Shown in pieces: positions 1-12,385 of a stretch of DNA of 64,000 nucleotides (position 1 is its first letter; the number at the start of each line of letters is the position of its first letter). The stretch comes from Penicillium oxalicum. Taxonomy: Eukaryota > Ascomycota > Eurotiomycetes > Eurotiales > Aspergillaceae. Position numbers and translations under genes: made by a program. Under the pieces are notes generated by a model. That model did not search any database and was not told the origin of the DNA. It saw nothing but the letters and a program-made list of their open reading frames with translations. The stretch is from NCBI RefSeq assembly GCF_001723175.1, contig NC_064652.1, forward strand, positions 3,100,001 to 3,164,000, written 5' to 3'.

Positions 1-454
1 CTAGTGCAGTTCCACTGCCCCCGCGGCCTTTGCCCCAGCTGGGAGGGTTGGGTCGGGATGGCAGACATGACTCGATGAGAGAATTACGCCACCTAGCAAG
101 CACATGGTGGAGAATCAATGTGGATTAAAAACTGCTCAGGGAGCAATTCTACTATATCAAAGTAACACATCTATTGACACCAAATAGACTGTCCACACAG
201 TACAGTACACATCCATATCCCTCGCTCACTGACCCAGTAGTGCAAAACAACCACGATTTTGATTCATCCTCAACCAGAGGAGGGGAGAAAAAAGGAGACA
301 ATCGATGCACTTGAAAAGCTGATCAAAGTGCGCTATTTTCCAAATCCTGGGTACCTCTGTTGCAGGTGTATCCTTCCATCAATCATATCCTACTAGGCCC
401 GGGCATGTATGCAGTGCAGTGCAGTGGCCCGAAACCTACTCACAAAGACTCCCT

Positions 455-460
<6 letters not shown>

Positions 461-485
<25 letters not shown>
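461..485. repeat. (CT)n microsatellite
   Basis: About 12 uninterrupted CT units follow a CCCTCCCTCC run. It lies in non-coding DNA, with no gene near enough to assign a promoter role. Confidence 0.9.
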
Positions 486-489
<4 letters not shown>

Positions 490-3400
490 GGGCAGCAGTT
501 CCCTCGGGCAAAGTACCATACTATATTCATACATTAGGTACCTATCCGTCACCCAGGACTTCCTGATCGGCTCTTGTCGCCAATCAGAAACCTACAGGTT
601 GGTGCCTAAATACTCCTACTACTATTACCTGGAAAGTCAGATTTGGAAAAAAAAAAAGCTTGAATCCATGTGCCATGTTGGAGTGGTTACATGTACGGAT
701 TCTGAGCGCAAAACCGGAGGGTGGCTGGCGACATGTGAAAAAGCCTGGTTAAAAGGGAAAAGTGGACTCATCCAGGGAGAAGGATTGAATTCTGTTACAA
801 ATCCTCCTGGTCGGTTTCTATATGTCCTGTGTGTGTGTGTACAAAAGTTCAGGTCGTGAGGCCATTTGGTAAACTGTCCCCACTTAGATACTGCACAGAC
901 GGGATGGATTGACTATCCCTGGATTTCGAAAGATGGAGCCGGAGGCCGTAGGGTTGTTTCCGTACCAGATTGGAAGATTCGAAGCAATTTGAATCCATGT
1001 GTACTTTAACCCGTACCTACTCACTAGTACTAGCCGGCATGGAATTATATTGCCTAGCGTAAGGGTTCATATTTATGTACAAGGTACATGCCTATGTTTG
1101 AAGCTTTGTACCTTTGTGTTGTCTAGTAGTTAGTAGTGTACCTGATTTTGACCAAGTATACACAAAACAACCCCCCCACCCCCCACAAATATCGTATGTA
1201 CATCAATGAATCTGAGCCCATTTTCATCACCCTGATCACCGTCCACGGACCCAACCCTCCTCCTCCATTTACAACTCGTCGAGGTGAAGTAGACAAGAGA
1301 GGAAAAGAGGGAACCAGCATCTGCATCTTTCCGCCACGGCCCGACATCCGAGCACACACACACCCACACCGTACCTCCTTAATGCGGTGTGCCCTTTACA
1401 GAATTAAGGGCCGGCAAAAAAAAGAGAGAATAAAAAGGCAATTGACAGAAGGATCAGGTCAAAGATAGAAAATCTCCGAGGCAAGTTCCAGGCTCGAATC
1501 TTTTTGTCTTTCTTTGGTTCTTGTCCGAACTAGCGGTGTCGACACTTGGGCCCTGTCCCTGGAAAGGATTGGATACCCAGATATCAAAAGGACTCGGAGA
1601 TGGAGTTGGGCTCTCTAGCTCGTAAAGTCGCGAAAGCAATACTGTAATTTTGATCCGTGATAGACGCGGACGATCACTTCTCGCTTCTTCGCTTCTTTAC
1701 CGCCAGTGATATGGCTTGGCTGAGGTGACTTTTTGAATCGATATCCTCGCTTCTCTACGGATCTTGGTCGAAAGCCGGGCAGAAAAAGAAAAGGTATTTC
1801 GATAAAAAGTAAAAAAAAGAAAAAATCAAAATGGTTCGTCCGTCAAAGTTAAAATACTGCACCTCTGGTTTGTCAGTGCATGGTGAATGATCTGTAATTG
1901 GAGCATCGACCGGACCGCTCATTAGCTGGATTATCAACAGGGCCTCGACCCTCGATCCAGGTGGTTTTTGGTCGATGATCAAAGTCTACGGCTGCTGGCT
2001 ACCTACATTCCAGTTCCATGATCACCAATTGCCTGCTGTGCCAGCGAACAGGGGATGGGGGCTTTGAAAGTGCATCGAGGACAAGCATGTACAATTTGGC
2101 TGGTCATGTCGAGTCCCGCGCGTGCGGGATCTCGCACGGTGGGTGTTGGCACGCAGGAGAGCGCTCCAGAATGGCCGTCGGGGCTCACACTGAAGAAAAG
2201 CGAGGAATTGAGTGAAATGGTGTGGACAAGGTGTGACTAATCGGTGGGTACAGGTGGAATCTAGACTCTGATCTACTAGTGATCTAGATTTAGACCTGAA
2301 TGGAGAAAACAGTGCCAGTCACCGAGAACAGCTGTAGCAGGAAGGACGTGGCGTATCCAGTGCATACTGCATGGTATGGTGCCGTACCTGGTGAGCAACG
2401 GCCGTCACGAACTCTTATCAATCTCCAGCATTGGTCTCCAGCATTGGACAGTGCGCGCAGCCCCTATTAAATGATGTACCTGGATTCGGTGCTTCATCCT
2501 GGTAGGTTCAGTCCATCTGCGGGCAGTGAGCTGCAGACAGACCCAAAGGCAAAGACAGAGACAAATGAGTGAGTGAACAGGGGATGAAAAGCCGCCATCA
2601 GCAAGGGGATGAAAAAGGTGGACAGGGGAGGCGGAGTCACAAAGAGAGAGAGAGAGAGAGAAAGAGAAGGAAAAAAAAAGCAAAGACAGTTTTGTATATT
2701 TCCATATCGAGAGTAAGGTTGTGATCCGACACCTAAGCTTATCGTGGTCCAAGCAGATGAGCAGCCAGCCGTGTGTCTCTGTTTTGTTTTTCTTTCTCCT
2801 CGGCTAGACTGTACCTTGAACGTCGTGGAGAGCCCAAGGAAATTGACCATCTATGTATTGAGGTTGGACTTTGCATGAGGAAAGATTGGAACCGGATCCG
2901 TTCCATGACCGGAGGCTGAATCCCAACTCCGATACAGGAGACGCTAGACCAAGTCAAGTCCAGCCCTTACAGTCTTCGGACAAATGACAAGCTCGGGAAC
3001 CCCTCGCGACAGAGGCCTTTCCCGACACGGAACCGGCCTCACATTCCAAGGGAAGAAGGTGGATGGTGGGCATGATCCGCATCGATTATTCTCTTTGGGA
3101 TAGAATGATCTGGGCAATAAGCAAAAACAGGCGGCGATCTAGACTGCGTACGATCTAGACATGATGTGGCTTTGGAAGTCCAGGGGGGAGGAGGCGCTCG
3201 TGCTCGGTCTAGATTGTCTGGAGGAGAGAGGAAGTGGGGATGGGTCAGGTGGAAAGTACTGTTGAGGAGACACGTTTGAATGCGCAGGTTCATCACGCCT
3301 CAATTAAACACTGGAGTTGGGGTATGCGACAGTAGACTTTCCTCCAGGATGAAGGAAAAAAAAGAAACCGAGGGCCTCATGGATTTCTACAGATCGGGCT

Positions 3401-6185
3401 GTGCTTATGTCTTCTGTCTCTAGGAACCATCCATGATTCAGACCCGTTGTATATGATACAATACTCAGAGTAGCACACACAGTGTATCTACGCTTGGCGT
3501 GCGGTGTTGAGTCGTTGACAGACGCATGGATGGCTGTCAGGTGGCTGCTTATGAGCCTGAGGCACACAAGAAACTTTCCGTGTGTGAAAAATGTGATTCC
3601 AGGAAGGCTCCCTAAGTCGTCATCCGCAGCGCCGGCGAGTAAAATGCATATGAGCTTCCATACAAAGTGAATTTTCCCGACTTCCAGCTCCTCTACTATT
3701 CTTGTTATTGCTCTGAGCACCTGCAGTTTCCATCCATTCCCCCATTTTTTTTTCCCCCAGCATCTCTGTCCATGGTGACGAAGCTCCCATCTCCATCTGC
3801 CTTCCAGCGCCCTCCGTTAAGCAATGACCACTCTGCACCCGACACGGGAGCACTAGCAGCACTGGTGGAACGGGGCGACCGTTTCCACGGGCCCCAGAAT
3901 GGTCCAAGCTTCATCTTCTTTCCTCCTCAAGTCAGCTGGACACGGTGGAGACCAGACGTCCCAACTGGAGACTCGATGACATCGTGGTCACGAGGCCACT
4001 GGAGCCAATAGTCACGGCTCCTGGGGGCAAATTGGGCAAAATGGAGGGAAAACGAGGAAAATTACAGGAGGTCAGCCGACCTCGGGCACGGATTAAGTGT
4101 CTTGCCGAGTCATTCTATCACTGGAGGTTCCGGTTTGGGGGAGTGCCTTTTTTGGGGGTGGAAAGGGTCCAATGGGTCATGAGGATGGACGGAACTGGGC
4201 AATCTCCCGGGAAGGTGAGTTGGAGAGAAAAAAAAAGATGTGAGAGCTTGTGATTTGGCAAAGTCCAGTGCTGCTGGTATGGCCTTAACTGGCATTGAAT
4301 GAACAAGCGGAGTGAGAAACGGGGTGGATGAACTTATGCTTGCTGGACCGGTATCGTTTGAGTTTGCATGCAACCTTGATGTTTGCTTTGATCGTGAGCC
4401 GAACCAGACAAAAAGCGGGCACCGGTACTGGGTTTTGGCGTAATGACTTTTGTTGGATGTCTTACAGCTTGATCTCTCTTTTTTCTTTTCGTTGCTAGAC
4501 TGCTCCTGCATGGCACATGATTACAGTCCAGGGAGTCCACTGGTAATATGTGTGTGTAATCTCTCGCTTTGTACCAAAAGAGCCCTGCCCGGTTCTGTAC
4601 TGTTTTCATGGTTTCCGTATGACAGAATCCCATCACCGGGTCTGATGATATCATGGTTGGAGCCATTCGCTCCCTTTCTCCAACATGTGAGGGCAGCAGG
4701 TGCGTCAGCCTCGTATCGAATGCCGTCTCTTTTTCACACGGTAGCTGAGCTGGCGTTGAGCTGAGGTATGAACAGTGATCCTCCCGACTTCAGCAAGTAC
4801 TGCAGTCGGTGGTCATGCCCTGACGACCAGTCCCGTACATCGCATGGGCGTATGAAGAGGACCAGGCATGTTGAAGAGGACCACTTTTCCTCGAGATATG
4901 CAGTGTGTGCCCCATTGTTGAATACCAATCGCGACACTTCATCCATGAACCATCCGACAAATGGAACCCATGCTGCTTACCAGCACACTTGTCTCGTCTA
5001 GGCAAGATCATCTCTATAAGAATGGTCTCTATATCTCCGCTTCAGTTGCCTAAGTAGAAGAAGATCGGTTGCATTTCGAGTCGCTTCCATCGACTCCCTA
5101 GATACAAGAGATTCTTCTTTGATATGGTCAAGGCGTGGCCATCCACCCGAAGAAGTGACCTGGATGGCGGATGGGCTGGTATTTCCTTTCCCTTTCGATT
5201 GCGTGCATATGTCCACTGCCACAAGCGCATGCCACGGTGCCACATGAGTTGAATGGACATGGATTCGATGTCGGATGATCGATGTCATCCTCGACTCCCG
5301 CCTCCCATGCCCTCTGCAGCTACCAGGACCAGACTAAAAGTACCCTTCTGACGTGCGCCGATAGCGTTTCCCTTTTTGGTCTCTGACTCTTGGCCACCAA
5401 CTGCTTCAACAAAAAAAACCATGTGTCACGTACCATTTCCCCGTCAGGGTCAATGCAATATTGTGGATGTCCTTATATTCTCTGATAGCCATAGGTGTAG
5501 TGTGTGGTCAACTGTAAACCGGTGCTCCTCCTCTGCCACCTGATCCTAGACCTCACTTTACCCAGCCAGACACAGGACGTGAACAATACATGGTCTCCAC
5601 TCGTGATACCCACGATCACGGTATTACATTTACCCAGATTACCGTCCTCCCAGCTCACTAAGCTGTATTCGGGAAGGTCGGCCCTCACCCAGCCACAGGT
5701 GACCAGCAGCAAGTGGTCACTTTGTCCGTCAGCGGCAGTTTCCAGTGACCACCGGCACCAGACGGCTGAACGTATTTTGTACGGGCACCACGGGGCACCA
5801 GCTCGAGCTCTCAGCGCCGTCACAACGCTACCTGTTCGTGACTCCCACCCACTAGCATCTCACCAGTCCCCAGTTGTACCCGCTCGTATCCTCCACGCCC
5901 ATGTCATTGGGTTTAAATTACTGTTTTTGATCCTTTTGTCCCTACAAAGTCATTCCTAAACACACAATTGACACACAAATCCCCCTCTTCATCAGAAGAA
6001 TCTCTCCGGACGCGCGACCCTTTTCCACTCCCATCTTATTCAACAGCAAAACACCCTATCCTCTTCGTGTCTTCGCCATCTCGCTCTCCTTTCTCTCCGT
6101 GCCTCTTCCGCGCTTCCTCTCGTGCATTCTTGGCGTTCGCCGTTTCTTCTCACCTCGCCCCATTTGGTCTTGCCGCCCACACCAC

Positions 6186-6345
6186 ACGCTTCGTCCCCCT
6201 CTCTCTCCCCCCTCCCCCCCCTCCCTCCGAAGCTACTCCACCACCCGACCTTCACCTCGCCCAAAACGGATCCTCTTTCCTCTCTGCAATAGCCTATCCC
6301 TCCCTCTCTCTCCCTCCCCCCCCTCAACTCTTCTTTTCTTGTCCA
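6186..6345 (+). promoter_or_regulatory. CT-rich 5' leader of the GSK-3 gene
   Basis: A strongly pyrimidine-rich tract with repeated CCCTCTCTC and CCTCCCCCCC runs ends a few bases before the ATG at 6348. Such CT tracts are common just upstream of starts in highly expressed fungal genes. The transcription start itself cannot be placed. Confidence 0.55.
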
Positions 6346-6347
6346 CA

Positions 6348-8283
6348 ATGTCACAGAGTCGGCCTGGGCTGTTCCCAAGTTTGCGAATGGGTGGTAAGTC
6401 CAACCCTCTCCCTCTTCCCCCGGAGCGCGCTTCAATTGCGCCTCTCGGTCTCTGCTCACCGTTCACTCACGTCTGCTTTCTCCACGCCCAGAGGTTATCC
6501 GCGAAAAGGTCCAAGATGGCCTCACTGGCGAGCACAAGGAGATCTCCTACACTCAGTGTAAGATCGTGGGAAATGGATCATTCGGGGTGGTCTTCCAGAC
6601 CAAGATGGCACCCAGCGGCGAGGACGCTGCCATCAAGAGGGTCTTGCAGGACAAACGGTTCAAGGTACGGCTGAGGCTGCCCGGGAAGCCTGGTGTTGAT
6701 GCAGGAATTCTCAACAGTTCTGGTCTGACCTCGTGTGGACTGACATGATTCGCACAGAACCGTGAGCTTCAGATCATGCGGATTGTACGCCATCCCAATA
6801 TCGTTGAGCTCAAGGCCTTTTATTACTCCAATGGCGATAGGGTACGTGTGCTGGTGTCTTGGTGCTCTTTCTCCTCTCCTATCTCTTCTCGCCCTCGTAT
6901 CTTCCTTCATCTAGTGTTCTTGTGTCTCGTCATGGCAGCCTTCCCTCCCTGCCTCTTCTCCAAGACATGAATGGGAGATGGGATCAGCGGGTTCTACCGT
7001 CTCCTTGACGCTGCCGCCCCTCAGTCCATGCTCCACAAACCAAAAAAACCCATCCATCTCTTCCTCATCTTGTCCTGCTGACCGCATCTTCCCCCATGTC
7101 TCCTGACTGCAGAAAGATGAAGTGTACCTGAACCTGGTACTCGAATACGTTCCCGAGACCGTCTATCGCGCGTCGCGATACTTCAGCAAGCTGAAGACGA
7201 CAATGCCGATGTTGGAAGTCAAGCTTTACATCTATCAGCTGTTCCGATCGCTGGCCTACATCCATTCACAAGGCATCTGCCACCGCGACATCAAGCCCCA
7301 AAATCTGTTGCTGGATCCCGCTACCGGAATTCTCAAGCTGTGTGATTTCGGATCCGCCAAGATTTTGATCGAGAACGAGCCCAACGTCTCCTACATCTGC
7401 TCGCGCTACTACCGCGCGCCCGAACTGATCTTCGGTGCCACCAACTACACAACCAAGATTGGTACGTTGCTGAATGCATTCGCCATTCGCTCCTGTTGCT
7501 GTGTGTCTATGGACCGTCAGGGCTGATCTTTTTTCCTTCTGGGCTAGATGTGTGGTCAACTGGTTGTGTGATGGCGGAACTGATGCTCGGCCAACCCCTC
7601 TTCCCCGGTGAGTCGGGTATCGACCAGCTGGTGGAGATCATCAAGGTGCTTGGCACCCCGACCCGGGAACAAATTCGCACCATGAACCCCAACTACATGG
7701 AGCACAAGTTCCCTCAGATCAAGCCTCATCCCTTCAACAAGGTAAGTGATTGGAATTATCCTCTTTCCCCTGCATCGCAGCACCTCTCTCCCCCCTCCTC
7801 CCGGTATCCTTGCAAAAGTTCCTTCAGACACTGATCCCGTTGCAGGTCTTCCGGAAAGCACCTCCCGAGGCTATTGACCTGATCTCGGCGCTCCTGGAAT
7901 ATACCCCCACGCAACGATTGTCGGCGATTGAGGCCATGTGCCACCCCTTCTTCGATGAGCTGCGGGATCCAGCGACCCGGTTACCCGATTCCCGACATCC
8001 CGGCAATCCATCCAAGGATTTGCCTGCTCTCTTCAACTTCACTCGACACGGTAAGTCTATCGGAGACCTCAGATTGGAGGGCTTACGTGATCTTCACTCG
8101 AGTGTGACGTAAAGCTGTGAACGAGGCCTCACTGACCCATCTCTCTTAGAACTTTCCATCGCTCCCGAATTGAACTCTCAGATTGTGCCCCCTCACGCGC
8201 GTCCCGCCCTGGAGGCCCAAGGTCTTGATATCAACAATTTCAAGCCACTCGCCAAAGAGGAGATGATGGCTCATCTCGACTGA
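6348..8283 (+). CDS. gskA: glycogen synthase kinase-3 (GSK-3) family Ser/Thr kinase
   Basis: CMGC-group kinase of 394 residues in seven exons: 6348-6393, 6492-6664, 6758-6841, 7113-7461, 7548-7741, 7846-8050 and 8150-8283. All introns are GT-AG and the frame closes exactly. Seen in the product: glycine loop VGNGSFGVV (about 41-49), ATP lysine K64 in AAIKRV, C-helix glutamate in RELQIM, catalytic HRDIKPQN (D160), DFG (D179), and the activation-loop segment [13 protein letters not shown]195 there corresponds to the tyrosine autophosphorylated in GSK-3. Length and motifs match fungal GSK-3 orthologues over their whole length. Known roles in fungi include growth, stress response and development. 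I see no RTTSFAE-like N-terminal inhibitory serine motif. The start was chosen because exon 1 splices cleanly into the EVIREKV segment conserved before the kinase domain. Confidence 0.95.
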
Positions 8284-10984
8284 GCTGGCCGATACCACCT
8301 TCGCGAGGCACATCTGTCAAAGTTTTTTTTTTCTTTCTCTCTTCTTTCGCATACTAGTGCGCCACCATCCGAACAGCCTCATCACACTTTAGACAACCTT
8401 TGATCTTTGGGATGCACTCAGAGTCAACGACCACGGAAAGGGGTTCGATTGTTGACGCGGAATCTGTACATCTTGTTGGAATACGCGACGGCAATCATTT
8501 TTGGCAATTGCGAAACCGTTATGGACCGGGACTTCGGATTGAGAGAAGAAGCGGTGGAGGATGCGAAGGGACATTTGATGATGAGTGCAGTGAAAGAGAA
8601 AGGAGTCCTTTTCTCCCCTCCCTCCTTTCCTCAGGACCTGGACGTCTCTGCGGAGGCTGAGTGGAAATGAAACCAGTGAAAACCCGTGTTGACTCCGGCG
8701 GAGCACCAAAGAGCGGGACGATTTGACATGACCAGTGGTGGTTTTTTTTTCTGTAATGGGAGTGGAGGAGCTTGATGATTGTCACGCTGGTGGGATCCAT
8801 GGCCCTGGAGTTTTTGATTTCTACTTTTGCCCGTCTCTCCCTCTCCCCCTTCCCCCCTTCCCCCCCTGTTTGAGTTTGCATTTTTCTTCTTTTCTTCTTT
8901 TCTTTTTTTTTCTCTATCTTACTTTTTTGAGGTGTCTGTGACATGCTCTTGGGAGGAAAAAGTGATACCCTTACAATGCACGTCTAGTCTCTTGGGATTG
9001 GAGGCTGCATAGCTACACCTGCCGAGGGGAAAAAGGAGGCTGGTTCGTGGGAGATGAGTTGGGGGCATTGAGAAGGAACCGGGATGTCTACCGTGGTAGT
9101 CGGCTATTTGGCACTCGTCAGAGATGCATATACTGCAGCTGATGCTGGTGATAGCCACACGCAACCGTTCTGGTTCTTTCTGCTCTCCTTCTCTGATTGC
9201 CTGCAACCGTTTCTCTGGACCTTTGCTCTGGGCCATGGTTCGAATCTTTCGCGAGGACCTGTCTGGTCTAATTGGAATCTTCATGCCGCTCACTTCCAAC
9301 GACTTCATCGGTCTCTTCTCTCCCGCCGTGTCGCTGGTTTTTGAGTGAGTCCGTGGGGAGGAGACGGGGCTGTGGACGAAGCCATTCATATTCCATCCGC
9401 CATATTCTATTCTCTCTTCGCAATTTGGACCCTTTTCTGAACCCTCTCGTTGTGGCTTCTCTCTATTGACCAGAATGGTGATTGCATTCAGTTTTGCTTT
9501 GCCGGGCACGATCGACTCTTTTCTGTAAGCAGTAGTGGAGCCTCTCTCCATGAGTAAACCCTCTCCTCTTTCTCTCCTGTTCTGCTTTACGTGATGCATC
9601 TTTCTCGTCTTTCACCTTATGTGTAGTCCTCCCTCTGCCTATCTCATTTTTGGCATGAATCTCCCTCTCCCTTTTGATCCTCAATCGTCACGTTTCAATC
9701 CAATTCTCAATCTGCCGTACCATATAATCTATTACATCCGCCTCTATTCCACCTCGCTCCCGTCTGCCCTATGCGCATTTCCAACGTTTATCCCTCGCGT
9801 ACCTACAGTCCTAACTACCTACGGATGAGATGGTATGCCACCCTGAGTAGGTCCATCCTCCCTCTTTGCACCCTGTCAAGTACCTACGTCCCTCCGAGTA
9901 TCATGATGAAGAGCACATCATCAACTGGCGACATTAATCGAGAAACGTACCTCCTAGATAACAACCCTGTATCCATTTAATGAATACACTAACACACCCC
10001 AGAACAAGGTGACTCGAGTGCAACAAATGCCTATGAAAGCAGCAAAGAATACGAGTTCACAAATTGATGATGATAGAATGGAATAAGATAACGATTTTGA
10101 AATTTCAAGTTTCATCTTCCCCTTACCCCCCCCCCCCCCCCTTTTTTTTTTTCTCTTTCTCTCTTGCTTGGTTTTTATTTGTTTTTGGGGGAGGGGGCTT
10201 GTACTTTTTTTTTCGCCAGGCTCCTTTAATCACTCTCGGTCTTTGGTTGTTTGTTTATACTATGTTTGAGGAGGTGGGTAGTAGAGTAGGTAAGTGAGTC
10301 AGTTGTGGTTGAATCAACGAGACCTCCATGTAGGATGTTGAGATGGAAACTAATTTGGGGCGAGGATGGAGGATTTGCGATGAGGTTGAATTAGATGGGA
10401 GGGGCGAGAAAGAAAATGTGGTCAAGTGCAGTTTGTTTGGTTTGAAATTGTAAAGGATCTTGAAATTATGGTGATGGGTGATGGTTGAGGGGTCCCGTTT
10501 TTGGCGCGTGTGCCTTGATTCGTTGAAGGTCAATAATCGTTGAAGATGAATGGTTGTTGAAGGGTAAGGATGAAGGTAAATGGTTCGTTGGGTTTGAGAG
10601 AGATGAAAGAGGTGAGATTGCGAGGCGCGCATGGATTTACGTTGCTCGGTGTCGGGCAAGTTGGGAATGGGAGATGAAAGGGCGAATATGAAACCCGTTG
10701 GGGAAGAGAGAGAGAGTGTGTGTGTGTGAGTGAGGAAGAGAATCGGTAAGGTGTGGGATGTGGGAGATTTCTTGGGAGGTCCAACAAGGAAGAGGTGGAG
10801 GAGGATATTGAAAACAGTAGAGGACAAGAAGAAGAAGGAGAGGAAGATGAGGGGGGAAAGAGGAGGGCATATTGCACATTCGAGCTCGAGAGACGGACAT
10901 GCGAGCCGCAAATCAGACAGAACATGTCGAATCAGTAAGCCGACGCTTTCTTCGCGTGCAATAATCATCGTCCATCCCTCTCAT
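8284..10984. other. intergenic, 3' flanks of the kinase and of CAF16
   Basis: After the kinase stop come T-rich tracts that would fit a 3' UTR. Two long minus-strand frames (8919-9599 and 10255-10968) lack any recognisable motif and are made of low-complexity pyrimidine-derived residues, so I do not call them genes. A C16/T11 homopolymer junction sits near 10126-10152. Nothing else is seen. Confidence 0.55.
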
Positions 10985-11892
10985 CTACTCAGCTCGCTTC
11001 TCCAGTCCATACCCGCCAATCTGATTCATCGCTCCATACGTCTTGGCCTGACTCGAGGAGCCATCGTTTCGAGGTCCTCGCGCCTTGAGATCCTCCTTCA
11101 GCCACTTCAGCACCAATTCACCCAGTCGACTATTCTCCGACGTCCAATCCGGAACCTGGCCATAAAAGGTTTCCACGGAGCCCCACGCCTTCACTTTGCC
11201 CAGATGCATATGCACGAGATGCGTAGGCCACTGTGCCAGGTTATCCAGGATATGTGTGGCATAGACAATCGTACAGGCCCGAGACTCAGTCTCCCGCTTC
11301 AAAAAGGCTAGGAAGTTGCTCCGGGAAAGCAAGTCCAGGTCAACGGTAATTTCATCCAGCAGAAGCACCGTCCAGGGTCGGAGGAGGCCCATGGCGAGTT
11401 GGACGCGGCGCCTTTCACCGTCAGAGACGGCGTGCATGCGCCAGGAAAGGTCAATGTCGAGAATATCGACGAGTTCATCGCGACGCTCAGGCCAGTGGTT
11501 ACCTCCCACCGAGGCGAGAAGAGTGGGCACGTCAATGTCGGTGCGGACGATGCTGTTGAGCACCCATTCGACGCCGAGGTAGGTGACGCCCTCGAGACTG
11601 TCTTTAAAAGGATCGAGTCCACCGACGGTAATGGTGTTTGTCGGGGCGAGTTTCTTGCCGGACAGAAGACGCAGGAGGGTGGTCTTACCGGCCCCGTTGG
11701 CTACATCCGATGCTGGTTAGCTACTCACTGTTCGACATCGGACAACTGCGTCTGGCTTTGATACGTACCACCGATCAGGAGCGTTCGGCTACCCGCAGGC
11801 AGATCAAGACTGACGTGCTCAAGACCATCGGAACCGTCCTGGAACTTGTACGAAAGGTCCTTGACCGCAATGGACGGGGTGGGCGTTGTCAT
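10985..11892 (-). CDS. CAF16: CAF16-type soluble ABC ATPase (CCR4-NOT associated)
   Basis: Two exons on the minus strand, 11892-11769 and 11700-10985, give 279 residues, close to yeast Caf16. The splice restores the Walker A motif GANGAGKTT (residues 41-49), which strongly supports the intron. Further on are the ABC signature equivalent [18 protein letters not shown], Walker [14 protein letters not shown], and a switch histidine in YATHILDNL. There is no membrane domain, as expected for this soluble group. In yeast Caf16 associates with the CCR4-NOT transcription and mRNA-decay complex; its exact function is poorly defined. The start is the MTTPTPS methionine, since the upstream part of the frame is pyrimidine-rich leader. 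The gene is divergent from the tRNA-modifying enzyme. Confidence 0.9.
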
Positions 11893-12324
11893 GGTGGAAT
11901 TTAGGTGGCGGAGACAAGTAGTGGGGGAGATGGGGGGAGATTGGAGACGGGTGTGAATGAGATGCAATGAACACACGGATCTTAGTCTTCTCAGATCAAA
12001 AGGGAAAAGACGTGTTTAAGGAGAAGAACAAAATCAGATGAGTCACGAGATTGTTAAAATGAGCGATCGATCGAGCAAAGTGTATTCAGATGAGCTTGTG
12101 AATCGATCCCGCCAGGGCCCCATCGCAGATGAGGTAATGGCACCGATAAGCACACCGATAAGGAAATAATCTCCTGCGCGGGCGAGACGGGGAACATCCT
12201 CACCGTGTCGAATGAAATTCACTCGACTTTGAGACCAACCGACCCTTGAGGCTGCGTCATTCACGCAAAGAGGCTCTGTCGATCCATTCTCGCCATCTTG
12301 TAGAGGCACAATGTGGAGATCGGC
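11893..12324. promoter_or_regulatory. divergent promoter, CAF16 / tRNA dimethylallyltransferase
   Basis: About 430 bases between two divergent starts. An open minus-strand frame covers most of it but shows no family resemblance. An out-of-frame ATG at 12311 lies just before the rightward gene (listed separately). No clear operator is seen. Confidence 0.5.
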
Positions 12325-12385
12325 ATGCTCAAAGCCCTCCGATCTCTCAATCCGTTTCGTCAAGCAATCATGGATCCTCTCATAG
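12311..12385 (+). other. short upstream ORF overlapping the tRNA dimethylallyltransferase starts
   Basis: An ATG at 12311 opens a 24-codon frame that ends with TAG at 12383-12385. It overlaps both in-frame starts of the downstream gene (12325 and 12370) in a different frame. If transcripts begin upstream of 12311 it could lower initiation at those starts. Whether it lies in the mRNA is unknown. Confidence 0.35.

Larger units (their letters stand above)
1..6347. other. long stretch without a recognisable gene
   Basis: No reading frame here resembles a known family, and I could not join frames into a plausible spliced gene. The stretch contains simple-sequence tracts: CT near 461-485, GT near 829-840, GA near 2644-2660. 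It also has many homopolymer A/T runs and short ORFs of low-complexity composition. The last part (about 5960-6345) is the CT-rich promoter and leader of the kinase that follows. The left end may include the flank of a gene outside the window. Confidence 0.6.

Noticed and set aside
3304..3720. 138-residue minus-strand frame in the gene-poor left region
   Set aside because: One weak hydrophobic segment and a Phe run from a poly-A tract; nothing recognisable and no supporting exons.
5504..5959. 151-residue plus-strand frame upstream of the kinase
   Set aside because: Ser/Leu/Pro/His-rich, with no motif; more likely promoter sequence.
9234..9250. GGTTCGAATCT, resembling a tRNA B box
   Set aside because: No A box or cloverleaf arms can be drawn around it; the match is short.
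8919..9599. 226-residue open frame on the minus strand beyond the kinase
   Set aside because: No motif, no splice support and a composition like random translation. It overlaps the probable 3' flank of the kinase.
10255..10968. 237-residue open frame on the minus strand after CAF16
   Set aside because: The product is made of Ser, Leu, Pro, Thr and His runs from a pyrimidine-rich strand, shows no domain, and lies in the likely 3' UTR of CAF16.
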